Assembly: GCF_009735685.1 (NCBI RefSeq)
Contig: NZ_WHPN01000416.1
Location: 1-64,000, forward strand
Length of the DNA: 64,000 nt
DNA from: Streptomyces lycii
Lineage (GTDB): Bacteria > Actinomycetota > Actinomycetes > Streptomycetales > Streptomycetaceae
Direction of reading: 5' to 3'
Made by a program: the position numbers and the translations under genes. The notes under the pieces were generated by a model that was given only the letters and a program-made list of their open reading frames with translations, made no database searches and was not told the origin of the DNA. Below, piece after piece: positions 19,211 through 28,126 of this stretch (positions are counted from its first letter, which is position 1; every line of letters begins with the position of its first letter).

Positions 19211-19331
19211 GCCGAAGGTCTCGCCGGCAGGTGACCTCGCGGTCCGCTGCCTCCGGGCGCCGGCTCGGTGCTCCGCTAAGTGCGGCCGAGCAGTATGTCG
19301 ACGGTCCGGCAAAGGGCTACTCCCCTTCTGC
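19211..19331 (-). promoter_or_regulatory. yybP-ykoY manganese riboswitch
   Basis: The - strand leader of the GDT1-type gene has the class hallmarks. GAAGGGGAGTAGCC opens it, and GCGAGACCTTCGGC closes it, so that GAAGG and CCTTC pair as P1. Between them are GACCGTCGACATACTG and internal hairpins (CTCGGCCGCACTTAGCGGAGCACCGAG). Members of this family bind Mn2+ and turn on Mn exporters. About 98 bases later TCGGTC/GACCGA can pair just before the GAGGGA ribosome site, a plausible expression platform. The leader begins right after the upstream permease gene; TAGGCT at about 19341-19346 (- strand) could be the -10. Confidence 0.85.
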
Positions 19332-19341
19332 TGCGTTCAGC

Positions 19342-20145
19342 CTACGCGACCTCCCCGGCCGGACGGCCGGGCCCCCCGCCGCGGTGCAGCCGCCCGCGGG
19401 CGACCAGTTCCAGCACCAGGGCGACCGCGACGGCCTGCACCGCCATGAGCGCGACCAGCACGAACAGCTGGACCGCCCCGGCCATCACCGGCGAGGCCCC
19501 GCCCAGCAGCATCCCGACGAACGCCCCCGGCAGTGTGACCAGCCCCACAGTCCGGGTCTGGTCCAGGCCGGGCAGCAGCGCGTCCGAGGCGGCCGGGCGG
19601 GCGATCTCCAGCCGCGCCTCGCGGTCGAGGAGCCCGAGCGCCATGCCCGCCTCCACCTCGCCGTGCCGCGAAGCCAGCTCGTCCAGGGCCCGCCGTCCCG
19701 CCAGCACGGTGGCCGACAGCGCGCCGCCGATCAGGATGCCGGTGACGGGGATCAGCGCGATGCCCCTGACCGGTACGAGGCCGGTGAGCAGCAGCGCGGC
19801 GACGACGGGCAGCACCCCGGCGCCGATCGGGAGGGCCGCCCACCACCAGGTCCGGTTCCCGGTCACCCGGCGCCCCGCGGTCCACACGGCCACCGCGTAC
19901 ATCAGCAGCAGAAAGCCGAGCAGCAGCGGCACGGCCCGGACCACCCAGCCGATGACGTACGAGACGGCCGCGAGCTGAACGGCGGCGCGCAGTCCCGCCG
20001 TGCCCACGGCCCGTGCGTGGCTGCGGCCACCGGGCCCGGTGAGCCGGGCGACGGCGGCGACCCCGGCGGCGGCGACGAGCAGCGCGGCGAGCACGGCACC
20101 GAGCACGGAGTTGACCGGCAACAGGGCATCGGCGGCGCGTGACAC
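19342..20145 (-). CDS. UPF0014/FetB-type ABC permease
   Basis: Integral membrane permease of the FetB/YbbM family, reported in Escherichia coli to export iron with an ABC ATPase (FetA). The 267-aa chain has seven hydrophobic segments; the loop LDQTRTVGLVTLPGAFVGMLLGGASPV near residue 195 is the family signature. No partner ATPase lies nearby. GTG start; the ATG five bases upstream is out of frame. Its end abuts the Mn riboswitch of the next gene, so two metal transporters are neighbours, although the second has its own regulation. Confidence 0.85.
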   Translation of the reverse strand: MSRAADALLPVNSVLGAVLAALLVAAAGVAAVARLTGPGGRSHARAVGTAGLRAAVQLAAVSYVIGWVVRAVPLLLGFLLLMYAVAVWTAGRRVTGNRTWWWAALPIGAGVLPVVAALLLTGLVPVRGIALIPVTGILIGGALSATVLAGRRALDELASRHGEVEAGMALGLLDREARLEIARPAASDALLPGLDQTRTVGLVTLPGAFVGMLLGGASPVMAGAVQLFVLVALMAVQAVAVALVLELVARGRLHRGGGPGRPAGEVA

Positions 20146-20348
20146 CCCATCACCCTACGGCCGGTGGCTTGCTCGTACTGGTGTGCGTACCGCGCGGTTC
20201 GGCCGGTCGGGTGGCGGGACGTCCGGCCCCTTGATCTGACGTGACCATGTCGTCAATGTGTTACCTGACGCCCCACCGGAGGACACCCGGCGGCGCCACC
20301 ATGACCGGGTCACACCGGCCGACATCCCCCCACACGCAGGGAGTTCAC
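20146..20348 (+). promoter_or_regulatory. Divergent intergenic region, possible promoter for HNH gene
   Basis: TTGATC (20231-20236), 17-nt spacer and CAATGT (20254-20259) could be a weak promoter about 90 bases before the secreted nuclease gene. The match to the -10 consensus is poor. No further element is seen. Confidence 0.3.
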
Positions 20349-21017
20349 ATGTCCCGTACGCGCTCCACCACCTCTCCGCGCACTATCTACGCGCGTCGAA
20401 TAGGGCTGGCCGGCGGCCTCGCCGCGCTCGCCGGCACCGTCCTGCTGTCCGGCCCCGCGGCGCAGGCCGAGCCTCCGACCCCGCCGAGCGCATCGACGGC
20501 CCTCACCCAGCTCAACGGTCTGACCGTGGAGACCGAGGGCTCCGGCGACGGCTACAGCCGCGACCGGTTCCCGCACTGGAGCTCGCAGGGCGACAGCTGC
20601 AACACCCGGGAGGTCGTGCTGAAGCGCGACGGGGAGAACGTCGAGCAGGACGGCTCCTGCGCCGCGACCGGCGGCACCTGGCGCTCCGCCTACGACGACG
20701 GGGTGTGGACCCAGGCCTCGGACGTCGACATCGACCACGTCGTGCCGCTCTCCGAGGCGTGGAAGTCCGGGGCCGACGCCTGGACGGACACGGAGCGGGA
20801 AGGTTTCGCCAACGACCTCACCCACGCGCAGCTGATCGCCGTCACCGACAACGTCAACCAGTCCAAGGGCGACCAGGACCCCGCCGAGTGGATGCCGCCG
20901 AACACCGGCTACCACTGCATGTACGCGCGGATGTGGGTCTCCGTGAAGGACGCCTACGACCTGTCGGTCGACTCCGCGGAGAAGTCCACCCTCGGGGACG
21001 TCCTGAGCGGCTGCTGA
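20349..21017 (+). CDS. Secreted HNH endonuclease (DUF1524-like)
   Basis: Exported nuclease that probably degrades extracellular DNA. It has an N-terminal signal peptide with a twin-Arg-like stretch (YARRIGLAGGL), a hydrophobic core to about residue 33 and a likely cleavage after AQA. The mature protein carries RDRFPHWSSQGDSCNTREVVLKRD, the HNH His-His pair in DVDIDHVVPLSEAWKSG and the later Asn (TDNVNQSKGDQDP), the His-Me finger pattern of the Streptomyces HNH/DUF1524 secreted family. Four cysteines fit two disulfides. ATG with CAGGGAG upstream. 222 aa is the usual length. Confidence 0.9.
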   Translation: MSRTRSTTSPRTIYARRIGLAGGLAALAGTVLLSGPAAQAEPPTPPSASTALTQLNGLTVETEGSGDGYSRDRFPHWSSQGDSCNTREVVLKRDGENVEQDGSCAATGGTWRSAYDDGVWTQASDVDIDHVVPLSEAWKSGADAWTDTEREGFANDLTHAQLIAVTDNVNQSKGDQDPAEWMPPNTGYHCMYARMWVSVKDAYDLSVDSAEKSTLGDVLSGC

Positions 21018-21110
21018 TCCCCGCCGCCGGGCCGCCCCGGCGCCAGGCCGCCCCGCCGCAGGGCCGCCCCGGCGCCGCCGCGGGCCCCGTCCGCGGCGGA
21101 ATCTCGCCCT

Positions 21111-21149
21111 CGCCCCCGTCGTTCCGTACGGTACGGAGCGACGGGGGCG
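21111..21149. terminator. Near-perfect 39-bp palindrome
   Basis: CGCCCCCGTCG-T-TCCGTAC-G-GTACGGA-G-CGACGGGGGCG: 19 paired positions per arm, with one T/G wobble and a single central base. It lies 93 bases after the nuclease stop and 21 bases before the PhoD-type start. It is likely a terminator for the nuclease gene; as DNA it could also be a dyad operator. Confidence 0.6.
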
Positions 21150-21169
21150 GACGGAGGGAGGCGGTCACC

Positions 21170-22825
21170 ATGGCCGGACTGCGGCTGGGACCGCTGCTGC
21201 GGTACACGGACGAGCACAGCGCCACGGTCTGGGTCGAGACGGACGGCCCCTGCGAGGCCGAGGTGCGCTGCGCGGACGGCGCGGGCGGCAGCGCCCGCAG
21301 CTGGCTGATCGCCGGGCACCACTACGCCCTGGTGACCGTCACCGGGCTGTCCCCGGGCAGCAGCACCCCGTACCGGGTGCTGCTCGACGGCCGGGAGGTC
21401 TGGCCGCCGCCCGGCGGTGCCGCGCCGCCGGGTGTCATCCGTACGCTCCCCGCGCCCGGCGACGACACCCCGGTCCGGGTCTCCTTCGGTTCCTGCCGGT
21501 GGAGCGCGCCGCCGGCCGCGGGCGCGGGCAGCCGCCTCGGCCCGGACGCCCTCGACACCCTCTCGTCGCGGATGGCCGCCGATCCCGGCACCGAACGCCC
21601 GGACGTGCTGCTCCTGCTGGGCGACCAGGTGTACGCCGACGAGACCTCGGCGGCGACCCGGCGCTGGCTGGCCGCCCGCCGGGACCTCGGCGAACCGCCG
21701 GGCGACCAGGTCGCGGACTACGAGGAGTACACCCGGCTCTACGACGAGTCCTGGAGCGACCCCGAGCTGCGGCAGCTCCTCGCCACCGTCCCCAGCTGCA
21801 TGATCTTCGACGATCACGACGTCATCGACGACTGGAACACCAGCGCGGCCTGGCTCGCGGAGATGGAGGCCACCGGCTGGTGGCGCGAACGCCTGCTGTC
21901 CGGCCTGATGTCGTACTGGGTGTACCAGCACCTCGGCAACCTCTCCCCCGCGGAGCTGGCGGCCGACCCGCTCTTCACCGCCGTCGCCGGGGCGGACGAC
22001 GGCACGGCGCTGCTGCGGGAGTTCGCCGCGGCCGCCGCGGACGACCCGGACCACACCCGCTGGAGCTACCGCCGCGATTTCGGCCGCACCCGGCTGCTCA
22101 TGGTCGACACGCGCGCCGCCCGTGTGCTGCCGGAGCGGCAGCGGGCCATGCTCGGCAAGGGCACGGCCGACTGGCTGCGCGAGCAGGCGCTCGACGACCC
22201 GGGCGGCCGCGACCATCTGCTGATCGGCACCTCGCTGCCGTGGCTGCTGCCGCCCGCCGTGCACGCCGCCGAGCAGTGGGACGCCGCCCTGTGCGCCGGG
22301 GAGCGCGGCGCGCGCTGGTCGCGCCTCGGCGAGCGGCTGCGGCAGGCCGCCGACCTGGAGCACTGGGCGGCGTTCCCGGAGTCCTTCGACGCCCTCACCG
22401 ACCTGGTCGCCCGCGCGGGCGGCGGCCCGGAGGCCCCGGCCACGGTCTGCGTGCTCTCCGGGGACGTCCACCACGCGTACGTCGCCGAACCGCGGTGGAC
22501 ACCGGCACGGCAGCCGGCGGCGGGCGTGTTCCAGCTCACCTGCTCGCCGCTGCACAACAGCGTCCCGGCGTCGATCAAGCTCGGCTTCCGCTTCGGCTGG
22601 AGCGGCCCGGGCCGGCTGCTGGGCCGCGTGCTGGCCCGGCACGGGCGGGTCCGGCGCCCGGCGATCGGCTGGGACCGCACCGGCGGCCCGTGGTTCGGCA
22701 ACCAGCTGATGACCCTCACACTGCGCGGCCGCACGGCACGGCTGAAGCTGTACGGGACCCGCCGCGACGCGGACGGCGAGGCCCGGCTGACGACCGTGCT
22801 GGACCGGGCGCTGACCCGGGACTGA
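21170..22825 (+). CDS. PhoD-like alkaline phosphatase D family protein
   Basis: Metallophosphoesterase of the alkaline phosphatase D superfamily. A short N-terminal Fn3-like part (residues 5-95, with TVWVETDGPCEAEV and HHYALVTVTGLSPGSSTPY) precedes the metal-binding domain. Its motifs are SFGSCRW, LLLLGDQVYADE, the DDHD block FDDHDVIDDWN, LIGTSLPWLLPP and LSGDVHHAYVAE. The 551-aa chain has no signal peptide, unlike secreted PhoD, which suggests a cytoplasmic role or leaderless export. ATG at the end of an RBS region GGAGGGAGGCGG. Confidence 0.9.
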   Translation: MAGLRLGPLLRYTDEHSATVWVETDGPCEAEVRCADGAGGSARSWLIAGHHYALVTVTGLSPGSSTPYRVLLDGREVWPPPGGAAPPGVIRTLPAPGDDTPVRVSFGSCRWSAPPAAGAGSRLGPDALDTLSSRMAADPGTERPDVLLLLGDQVYADETSAATRRWLAARRDLGEPPGDQVADYEEYTRLYDESWSDPELRQLLATVPSCMIFDDHDVIDDWNTSAAWLAEMEATGWWRERLLSGLMSYWVYQHLGNLSPAELAADPLFTAVAGADDGTALLREFAAAAADDPDHTRWSYRRDFGRTRLLMVDTRAARVLPERQRAMLGKGTADWLREQALDDPGGRDHLLIGTSLPWLLPPAVHAAEQWDAALCAGERGARWSRLGERLRQAADLEHWAAFPESFDALTDLVARAGGGPEAPATVCVLSGDVHHAYVAEPRWTPARQPAAGVFQLTCSPLHNSVPASIKLGFRFGWSGPGRLLGRVLARHGRVRRPAIGWDRTGGPWFGNQLMTLTLRGRTARLKLYGTRRDADGEARLTTVLDRALTRD

Positions 22826-23133
22826 CCCGGGGCCGGGCCGGGATCGGACCGGGATCGGACCGGGATCGGACCGGGATCGGGCCGGGATCGGACCGGGGCC
22901 GGGCCGCCCGGCTGCGGACGCATGCCTGTCGTACGGGTGCCGGGTCGTACGGGTGACGGGTCGTACGGGTGACGGGCGGGGAAACACCGGCCGGCGCCCC
23001 GGCGGACCGCCCGTGCCGTCACAGGCGTACGCTGTACCGCCGTAAAGCTGTACCGCCGCGAAGGCGTGAAGGCCGCTCCTGCCGCTCCCTGTGACGCGAC
23101 GACGCGGTCCGGGGGAACGAACGGGGAGTCACG
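22826..23133. repeat. Intergenic tandem arrays
   Basis: At 22848-22900 there are about five 12-bp units of GGGATCGGACCG, ending in a variant with GGGCCG. At 22927-22977 there are three 16-bp units like GTCGTACGGGTGACGG. Downstream GTACGCTGTACCGCCGTAAAGCTGTACCGCCG forms another short direct repeat before the DedA gene. No gene is present. Confidence 0.85.
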
Positions 23134-23787
23134 TTGCTGGAAGACCTGGGGTCGTGGACCGGAACCCCGTGGATCTACGCCGTCATCGGGCTCTCCGTGC
23201 TCCTCGACGTGTTCCTGCCCGTGCTGCCCAGCGGGGTCCTGGTGATCGCGGCGGCCGCGGCCGCCACCGGCACTCAGGGGGCCGTCGACGCCGCGGGGGT
23301 GGCGGGGGCCGCCGAGGCCGCGGCGAGCGCCGCCGCGACGCCCGACGTGGTGCTGCTGGTGCTCTCCGCCGCCACCGCCTCCTTCCTCGGTGATCTCGTC
23401 GCGTACCGGCTGGCGTGGCGCGGCGGGGTCCGTTTCGACCGGGCCATCGCCCGCTCCCGGCGGCTGACGGCGGCCCAGGCCCGGTTCGGCTCGGCCCTGG
23501 TGCGGGGCGGCGGCGCCCTGGTGCTGCTCGCCCGCTTCGCGCCCGCCGGACGCTCCGTGGTGAGCCTCGGCGCGGGTGCCACGCACCGCCGGGGCCAGGA
23601 GTTCCTGCCCTGGTCGGCGCTCGCCGGGCTGACCTGGGCGGCGTACAGCGTGGGCCTCGGCTACTTCGGCGGCCACTGGCTCGGCGCGGGCTGGCCCGGC
23701 ACGGCCGTCTCGGTGCTGGTGCTCTTCGCGGGCGGCGCGGGTGCCGCGTACCTGGTCCGCCGCCCGGCCGCTCCCACGGAGGCGTGA
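23134..23787 (+). CDS. DedA (SNARE-associated/VTT) family membrane protein
   Basis: Polytopic DedA-family protein; relatives act in membrane homeostasis and undecaprenyl-phosphate/phospholipid flipping. The 217-aa chain begins LEDLGSWTGTPWIYAVIGLSVLLDVFLPVLPSGVLV. It has the proline-containing re-entrant signature FLGDLVAYRLAWRGGVRFDR and the second re-entrant motif LLARFAPAGRSVVSLGAGATHRR, then two C-terminal helices. The inserted Ala/Gly stretch near residue 60 is longer than in typical relatives. The TTG start is preceded by GGGGAG at the right distance. Confidence 0.88.
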   Translation: MLEDLGSWTGTPWIYAVIGLSVLLDVFLPVLPSGVLVIAAAAAATGTQGAVDAAGVAGAAEAAASAAATPDVVLLVLSAATASFLGDLVAYRLAWRGGVRFDRAIARSRRLTAAQARFGSALVRGGGALVLLARFAPAGRSVVSLGAGATHRRGQEFLPWSALAGLTWAAYSVGLGYFGGHWLGAGWPGTAVSVLVLFAGGAGAAYLVRRPAAPTEA

Positions 23788-23794
23788 ACCGGCC

Positions 23795-23823
23795 CCGGGG
23801 AGCGTGAACGGGGCTCTCCCCGG
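23795..23823 (+). terminator. GC hairpin after DedA gene
   Basis: CCGGGGAG and CTCCCCGG form a perfect 8-bp inverted repeat with a 13-nt loop, starting 7 bases after the stop. Confidence 0.5.
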
Positions 23824-24173
23824 AAGACGTGAACCGCACTCCGCCGACCCGGCCGCTCCCACGGAGGCGGCGTGAACCGGGTCCCGGGACCGGCGCGTGC
23901 CTCGGACCCGCGGCCGGGGCGGTGCCCCGAACCCGTGGCCCGGGGGCGTGACCCGGGTCCTCATCGCGGTACGTGAACCACGCTCCGCCGCCCGGCCGTT
24001 CGCCCGGGGCCGGGTTTCCGCCGGTCCGGTGGGCCGCCGCCCGGCGCACCCACCCGTTCGCCCTGGCCGGGTCGCCGTATCCCGCGGCCGCTTCTAGCGT
24101 TCCTCTCACAGAACGTGCCCGCTCCGTCACCCGGACGTGACGGAGGCGCCGACTGCGATGGAGGAGTACGACG
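23824..24173 (+). promoter_or_regulatory. Leader of surface-protein gene with degenerate repeats
   Basis: To about 24000 the DNA is GC-rich and repeats GTGAACC and CCCACGGAGGC words. After 24090 an AT-richer patch has TTCTAGCGTTCC; TAGCGT (24096-24101) could be the -10 for the gene at 24174, without a recognisable -35. Confidence 0.3.
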
Positions 24174-24782
24174 ATGCCGAAGCCCGTACGACCGATGCGC
24201 GGAACCCGCAGCACCCGGGCCGTGACGCTCGCAGCCCTGGGGGCCGCGGCGTCGGTGTCCGTCGCGGTCATCGGCGCCCCGCCCGCCCTCGCCGCCCCGG
24301 TCCCGGCACAGCCGGCCGCCGCCCTGTCCCCGGTGGCGGCCCCCGGCGCCGCGGCGGACGCCCCGCCCGGCCCCGCGGCCGTGGCGGAACCGTCCGCCGT
24401 GGCGCCGGGCGGCACCGTGGCGCTGGAGATCAAGGGCTGCGGAACCCGCACCGGCACGGCGGCGTCGAAGGCCTTCGGCGAGATCCGGCTCCAGCCGGCG
24501 GACCTCCGGGCGAGCCGGCTGTTCGGCAGCGCCACGGTGCGCACGTACGCCGAGCCGGGCAGCCATCAGGTGCGGTTCCGCTGCGGCACCGACGGCCGGG
24601 TGGCGACGACGCCCCTCGTCGTGTCGGCCGACGGGGTGGAGGCCGCCGGGAACGACACGTTCGCCGGACTGACCGCGACCACCGGCACGGCCGCCGGCGG
24701 AGTGCTGCTCGCGGCGGCCGCGGGCGCCGGGGTCTACGTGTTCCGGCGCCGGGCGAGGGCGGCGGGCACACCGGCGGAGTGA
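24174..24782 (+). CDS. Exported, C-terminally membrane-anchored protein
   Basis: Predicted cell-surface protein of unknown function. Basic N-terminus (MPKPVRPMRGTRSTR), signal peptide to about residue 39 (APPALAAP), Pro/Ala stretch, then a single β-rich domain of about 90 residues with two cysteines (KGCGTRT, RFRCGTDG). A C-terminal helix (AAGGVLLAAAAGAGVYVF) is followed by RRRARA, the layout of a sorting-like or tail anchor without LPxTG. ATG with GGAGG nine bases upstream. Confidence 0.75.
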   Translation: MPKPVRPMRGTRSTRAVTLAALGAAASVSVAVIGAPPALAAPVPAQPAAALSPVAAPGAAADAPPGPAAVAEPSAVAPGGTVALEIKGCGTRTGTAASKAFGEIRLQPADLRASRLFGSATVRTYAEPGSHQVRFRCGTDGRVATTPLVVSADGVEAAGNDTFAGLTATTGTAAGGVLLAAAAGAGVYVFRRRARAAGTPAE

Positions 24783-25322
24783 CGGGCCGGCGGGACGACG
24801 GGGCGGAGTGACGGTCCGACGGGGCGGAGTGACGGTCCGACGGGCAACGGGGCGAGGGACGGGCCGACGCAACAGCGGGGTCGAGGGACGGCCGACGCAA
24901 CAGCGGGGGCCGAGTGACAAACCGAGGGCGGCGGGCCGAGGGACGGCCGACGCAACGGCGGGAGTCGAGTGACAGGCCGACGGGCCGCGGGTGCCGGGGA
25001 CGGAACGGCAGGGTGACGGGGCAGGGTGACCGAAGAAGGGACCGCTGCTGGGACGGGGTGACGCCGGGATCGTCCGGCGGACGCACCGGCCGAGTGGCGG
25101 ACCGGCGAGGATGACGGGGCGGGGTGACGGAGCCGGGTGACCGGCCGGACGGGCCCCGGGGCGGGATGACGGGGCGGGTGCGGGGCCCGACCTGGAACGC
25201 CGCGGCGGCGGCCCGGCCCGGGTCGTCCGGCGCACCCCCGCGCCCCCGACATCCGGCGTGCCCCGTGCCCCGGACATCCGGCGCGCCCCGTTCCCCGACA
25301 TCCGGCGCGCCCCGTTCCCGGG
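24783..25322. repeat. Mosaic of direct repeats, no gene
   Basis: Immediately after the stop, two perfect copies of GGGCGGAGTGACGGTCCGAC (24806 and 24826). Then several about 60-bp degenerate units built on GAGGGACGGCCGACGCAACAG (24850-25000). At 25251-25318 are three about 25-bp units with GACATCCGGCGCGCCCCG. No coding potential beyond GC-driven open frames. Confidence 0.8.
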
Positions 25323-26546
25323 TCATCCCGCGCGTGCCCGCTTCCGGGGGGCCGCCTTCTCCGCCTCGGCCTTCTTCGCGGTGCTCTTCCGGCTCCCGGC
25401 CCGGCCCCCGCTCTCGCCTCCGGCCTTGCTCCCGGCCTTGCTCCCCGTCCGGCCGCCGGCCTTCTCGCCGGTGGTCTTCTTCGCCGAGGTCTTCTTGGCG
25501 GCTGTCCTCCCCCCGCCCGAAGTCCCGCCCGCCGCGGCCTGTTTGCCCTCCGCGGCCCCCTTGCTCCCGGCTGACCCCTTCCCGGCCGGCGAGGCGGCCT
25601 TCTTCGCCGCCCGCCCCCCGGTCCCGGAGCCCTTGGCCCCGGCCTTCCCGCCGCCGGACTTCTTCGCGGCGGCCCCGCGCAGCTCCTTCACCTCTCCGCC
25701 GCTCCCCTCCCCGGTCTCCCCGGTCTCGTCTCCGGCCTCCTCGCCGCCCCGCGCGCCGGTGTCGCCGCCGCGGCTCTCCTGAGCGGCCCGGACGCTGTTC
25801 TCCAGTGCGGCCATCAGGTCGATCACCTTGCCGCCGGCCTCGGGCGGCCCGCCGGCCTCCGCGGGCTCGACACCCTCCAGCTTGGCGGCGACCAGCGCCT
25901 CGACGGCCTCCCGGTACTCGTCGTGCAGCGAGTCGAGGTCGATGTCGCCCAGGGTGTCCATGAGGGTGTCGGCGAGGTCGAGTTCGGCGTCGCGCACGGC
26001 CACGTCGGTCTCCGGCGCGACACCGGCGGAGGAGCGGATCTCGTCCGGCCACAGCATGGTGTGCAGGGCGAGGGCGTCGTCGACGACACGGAGCATGCCG
26101 AGCGTCTCGCGGCCGCGCAGGGCCAGCTTGACGACGGCGACCTTCTCGCTGCGGGTCAGCGCCTCGCGCAGCAGGACGTACGGCTTCGCGGCGCCGCCGC
26201 CGTCGGCGCCCAGATAGTACGACCGGTCCAGCTGGAGAGGGTCGATGGTGTCGGCCGGGACGAAGGCCAGGATCTCGATGGTCCGGGCCGTGGGCAGCGG
26301 GAGCGAGGACAGGTCCTCGTCGGTGAGCGGGACGGTCGTGCCGTCGGCCGCCTCGAACGCCTTGGTGATCTCGGAGGTCGACACCTCCTCGTCCTCCAGC
26401 TCGCACACCTTGCGATAGCGGATGCGTCCGCCGTCGGCGGCGTGGACCTGGCGGAAGGAGACGGAGTGGTTCTCGGTCGCCCCGAACACCCGGACCGGAA
26501 TGCTGACCAGGCCGAACGAGATGGCTCCCTTCCAGATGGACCGCAC
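25323..26546 (-). CDS. ku: Ku DNA end-binding protein (NHEJ)
   Basis: Bacterial Ku, a homodimeric ring that loads on double-strand break ends and recruits LigD-type enzymes. Residues 1-255 are the Ku core, starting RSIWKGAISFGLVSIPVRVF with YRKVCELEDEEV and the strand ALTRSEKVAVVKLALRGRETL. The last 150 residues are a Lys/Ala/Gly tail with repeated AKKA/AKKT blocks, which in Streptomyces and mycobacterial Ku is known to add DNA binding. 407 aa is longer than the about 270-aa minimal Ku. GTG start with AAAGGGG upstream; divergent from the polymerase gene with only 40 bases between. Confidence 0.93.
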   Translation of the reverse strand: MRSIWKGAISFGLVSIPVRVFGATENHSVSFRQVHAADGGRIRYRKVCELEDEEVSTSEITKAFEAADGTTVPLTDEDLSSLPLPTARTIEILAFVPADTIDPLQLDRSYYLGADGGGAAKPYVLLREALTRSEKVAVVKLALRGRETLGMLRVVDDALALHTMLWPDEIRSSAGVAPETDVAVRDAELDLADTLMDTLGDIDLDSLHDEYREAVEALVAAKLEGVEPAEAGGPPEAGGKVIDLMAALENSVRAAQESRGGDTGARGGEEAGDETGETGEGSGGEVKELRGAAAKKSGGGKAGAKGSGTGGRAAKKAASPAGKGSAGSKGAAEGKQAAAGGTSGGGRTAAKKTSAKKTTGEKAGGRTGSKAGSKAGGESGGRAGSRKSTAKKAEAEKAAPRKRARAG

Positions 26547-26586
26547 GGTTCACCCCTTTCGCCCCTTTTATGGGATTCTCCATGGT
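26547..26586. promoter_or_regulatory. 40-bp divergent promoter region between ku and polymerase gene
   Basis: The divergent starts are so close that both promoters must overlap each other or the coding ends. Between them lie CCCTTTTATGGGATTCTCCATGG, with an ATGG-N6-CCAT inverted repeat (26570-26583). TGGGAT at 26571-26576 could be the -10 of the polymerase gene, giving an almost leaderless mRNA. Confidence 0.4.
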
Positions 26587-27486
26587 ATGTCGCCGATCAC
26601 CGAGGTGGAGGGGCGGCGCCTGGCGCTGAGCAACCTCGACAAGGTTCTCTATCCGAGCGGTTTCACCAAGGCGGAGGTCCTGCACTACTACGCCACCGTC
26701 GCCGACGCCCTCCTCCCCCACCTGCACGACCGCCCGCTGTCGCTGCTGCGCTATCCGGACGGCGTGGCCGGTGAGCACTTCTTCGCCAAGAACGTGCCGC
26801 CCGGTGCCCCCGCCTGGGTGAAGACCGCCGACGTACCGCGTTCCGAGGAGAAGACGGCACGGCAGGTGCTCGTCGACGACCTGCCGACGCTGATGTGGGT
26901 CGCGAACCTCGTCACCGAGCTGCACACACCGCAGTGGCGGGCCTCCGCGCCCGCCCTCGCCGACCGGCTGGTGTTCGACCTCGATCCGGGCGCACCCGCG
27001 GACATCGTCCAGTGCTGCGCGGTCGCGGGCTGGCTGCGCGAGCGGCTGGCGGAGGACGGCCTGACGGCGTACGGCAAGACCAGCGGTTCCAAAGGGCTGC
27101 ACCTGTACGTCCCGATCGGCCCGCCGGCGCCCTCCCGGGAGGTGACCTCGTACGCGAAGGCGCTCGCGGTCGAGGCCTCACGGGCCCTGCCGGACCTGGT
27201 GCTGCACCGGATGACGCGCTCACTGCGGCCGGGCAAGGTCTTCGTCGACTTCAGCCAGAACGCGGCGGCCAAGACGACCGCCGCGCCGTACACCCTGCGC
27301 GCCCGGGACACCCCGGCCGTCTCCGCGCCCGTCACCTGGGACGAGATCGGCGCCTGCGACGACCCCGAACAACTGGCCGTACGGGCCCCCGACATGCCGG
27401 AGCGGCTGGCGGCCCACGGCGACCTGCTGGCCGACCTGCTGGACCCCGGTTCCGGCCGGCCGCTGCCGGAACTGCGCGCCGACTGA
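26587..27486 (+). CDS. NHEJ polymerase (LigD primase/polymerase domain)
   Basis: Archaeo-eukaryotic primase-type polymerase, the stand-alone version of the LigD PolDom, which fills or extends ends held by Ku. The 299-aa chain carries the family blocks KVLYPSGFTKAEVLHYY, FFAKNVP, catalytic FDLDPG (the DxD metal motif at about residue 137), the TSGSKGLHLYVPI loop with its His, and the late LRPGKVFVDFSQN strand with the third acidic residue. Length and motifs look complete. The ribosome site is weak and the divergent ku gene starts 40 bases away. Together with Ku and the ligase at 28127 it forms a split LigD system. Confidence 0.92.
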   Translation: MSPITEVEGRRLALSNLDKVLYPSGFTKAEVLHYYATVADALLPHLHDRPLSLLRYPDGVAGEHFFAKNVPPGAPAWVKTADVPRSEEKTARQVLVDDLPTLMWVANLVTELHTPQWRASAPALADRLVFDLDPGAPADIVQCCAVAGWLRERLAEDGLTAYGKTSGSKGLHLYVPIGPPAPSREVTSYAKALAVEASRALPDLVLHRMTRSLRPGKVFVDFSQNAAAKTTAAPYTLRARDTPAVSAPVTWDEIGACDDPEQLAVRAPDMPERLAAHGDLLADLLDPGSGRPLPELRAD

Positions 27487-28126
27487 ACCGGAGTGCCGCG
27501 GATCCGTCCCTGGGAAGCCGGCCCGTTTCCGGTCCCGGTCCCGATGCCGATGCCGGTCCCGATGCCGATGCCGGTCCCGGTCCCGATGCCGGTCCCGGTG
27601 CCCGGACGGGCGGACTCCGGCATGCCGGCGGGGCTCTCCCCGGCGGACGGAGAGGCAGACCCGGCGCCCGGACGATCAGCCCCCGGGCACCCGGACCAGC
27701 GGTCTCCGCCGCCCGGGCCGGAGCCTCCGGCACCAGGACGGGGACCGGGACCGGGAGCCCGCCGGCGCCCGGACGAACACCGTCCCGGCGCCCCCGAGCA
27801 GCCCGCCGGCGCCCGGACGAGCGGTGCCCGGGACTGGGAGGAGAGGTATCCGGGACCGGGAGGAGCGGTGCCCGGGACCCGGAGGAGCGGTGCCCGGCGC
27901 CCGGCGCCCGGCGGAGCGGTGCCCGGGACCCGGAGGAGCGGTGCCCGGCGCCCGGCGCCCGGAGGAGCGGTGCCCGGGACTGGGAGGAGCGGTGTCCGGG
28001 ACCGGCAGGAGCGGTGCCCGGGACCCGGAGGAGCGGTGCCCGGCGCCCGGCGCCCGGCGGAGCGGTGCCCGGGACCCGGACGAGCACCCTCCGGCGCCCG
28101 GACCGGCGAGCCCCCGGTCGGCCCGG
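27487..28126. repeat. Large GC-rich repeat block between polymerase and ligase genes
   Basis: Hexamer array of CCGATG/CCGGTC words at 27530-27600. Then at 27820-28090 come about a dozen units built on GAGGAGCGGTGCCCGGGACC and GCCCGGCGCCCGGCG, arranged in higher-order units of about 60 bp. It lies convergent between two NHEJ genes. Open frames through it on both strands reflect composition only. Confidence 0.85.
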
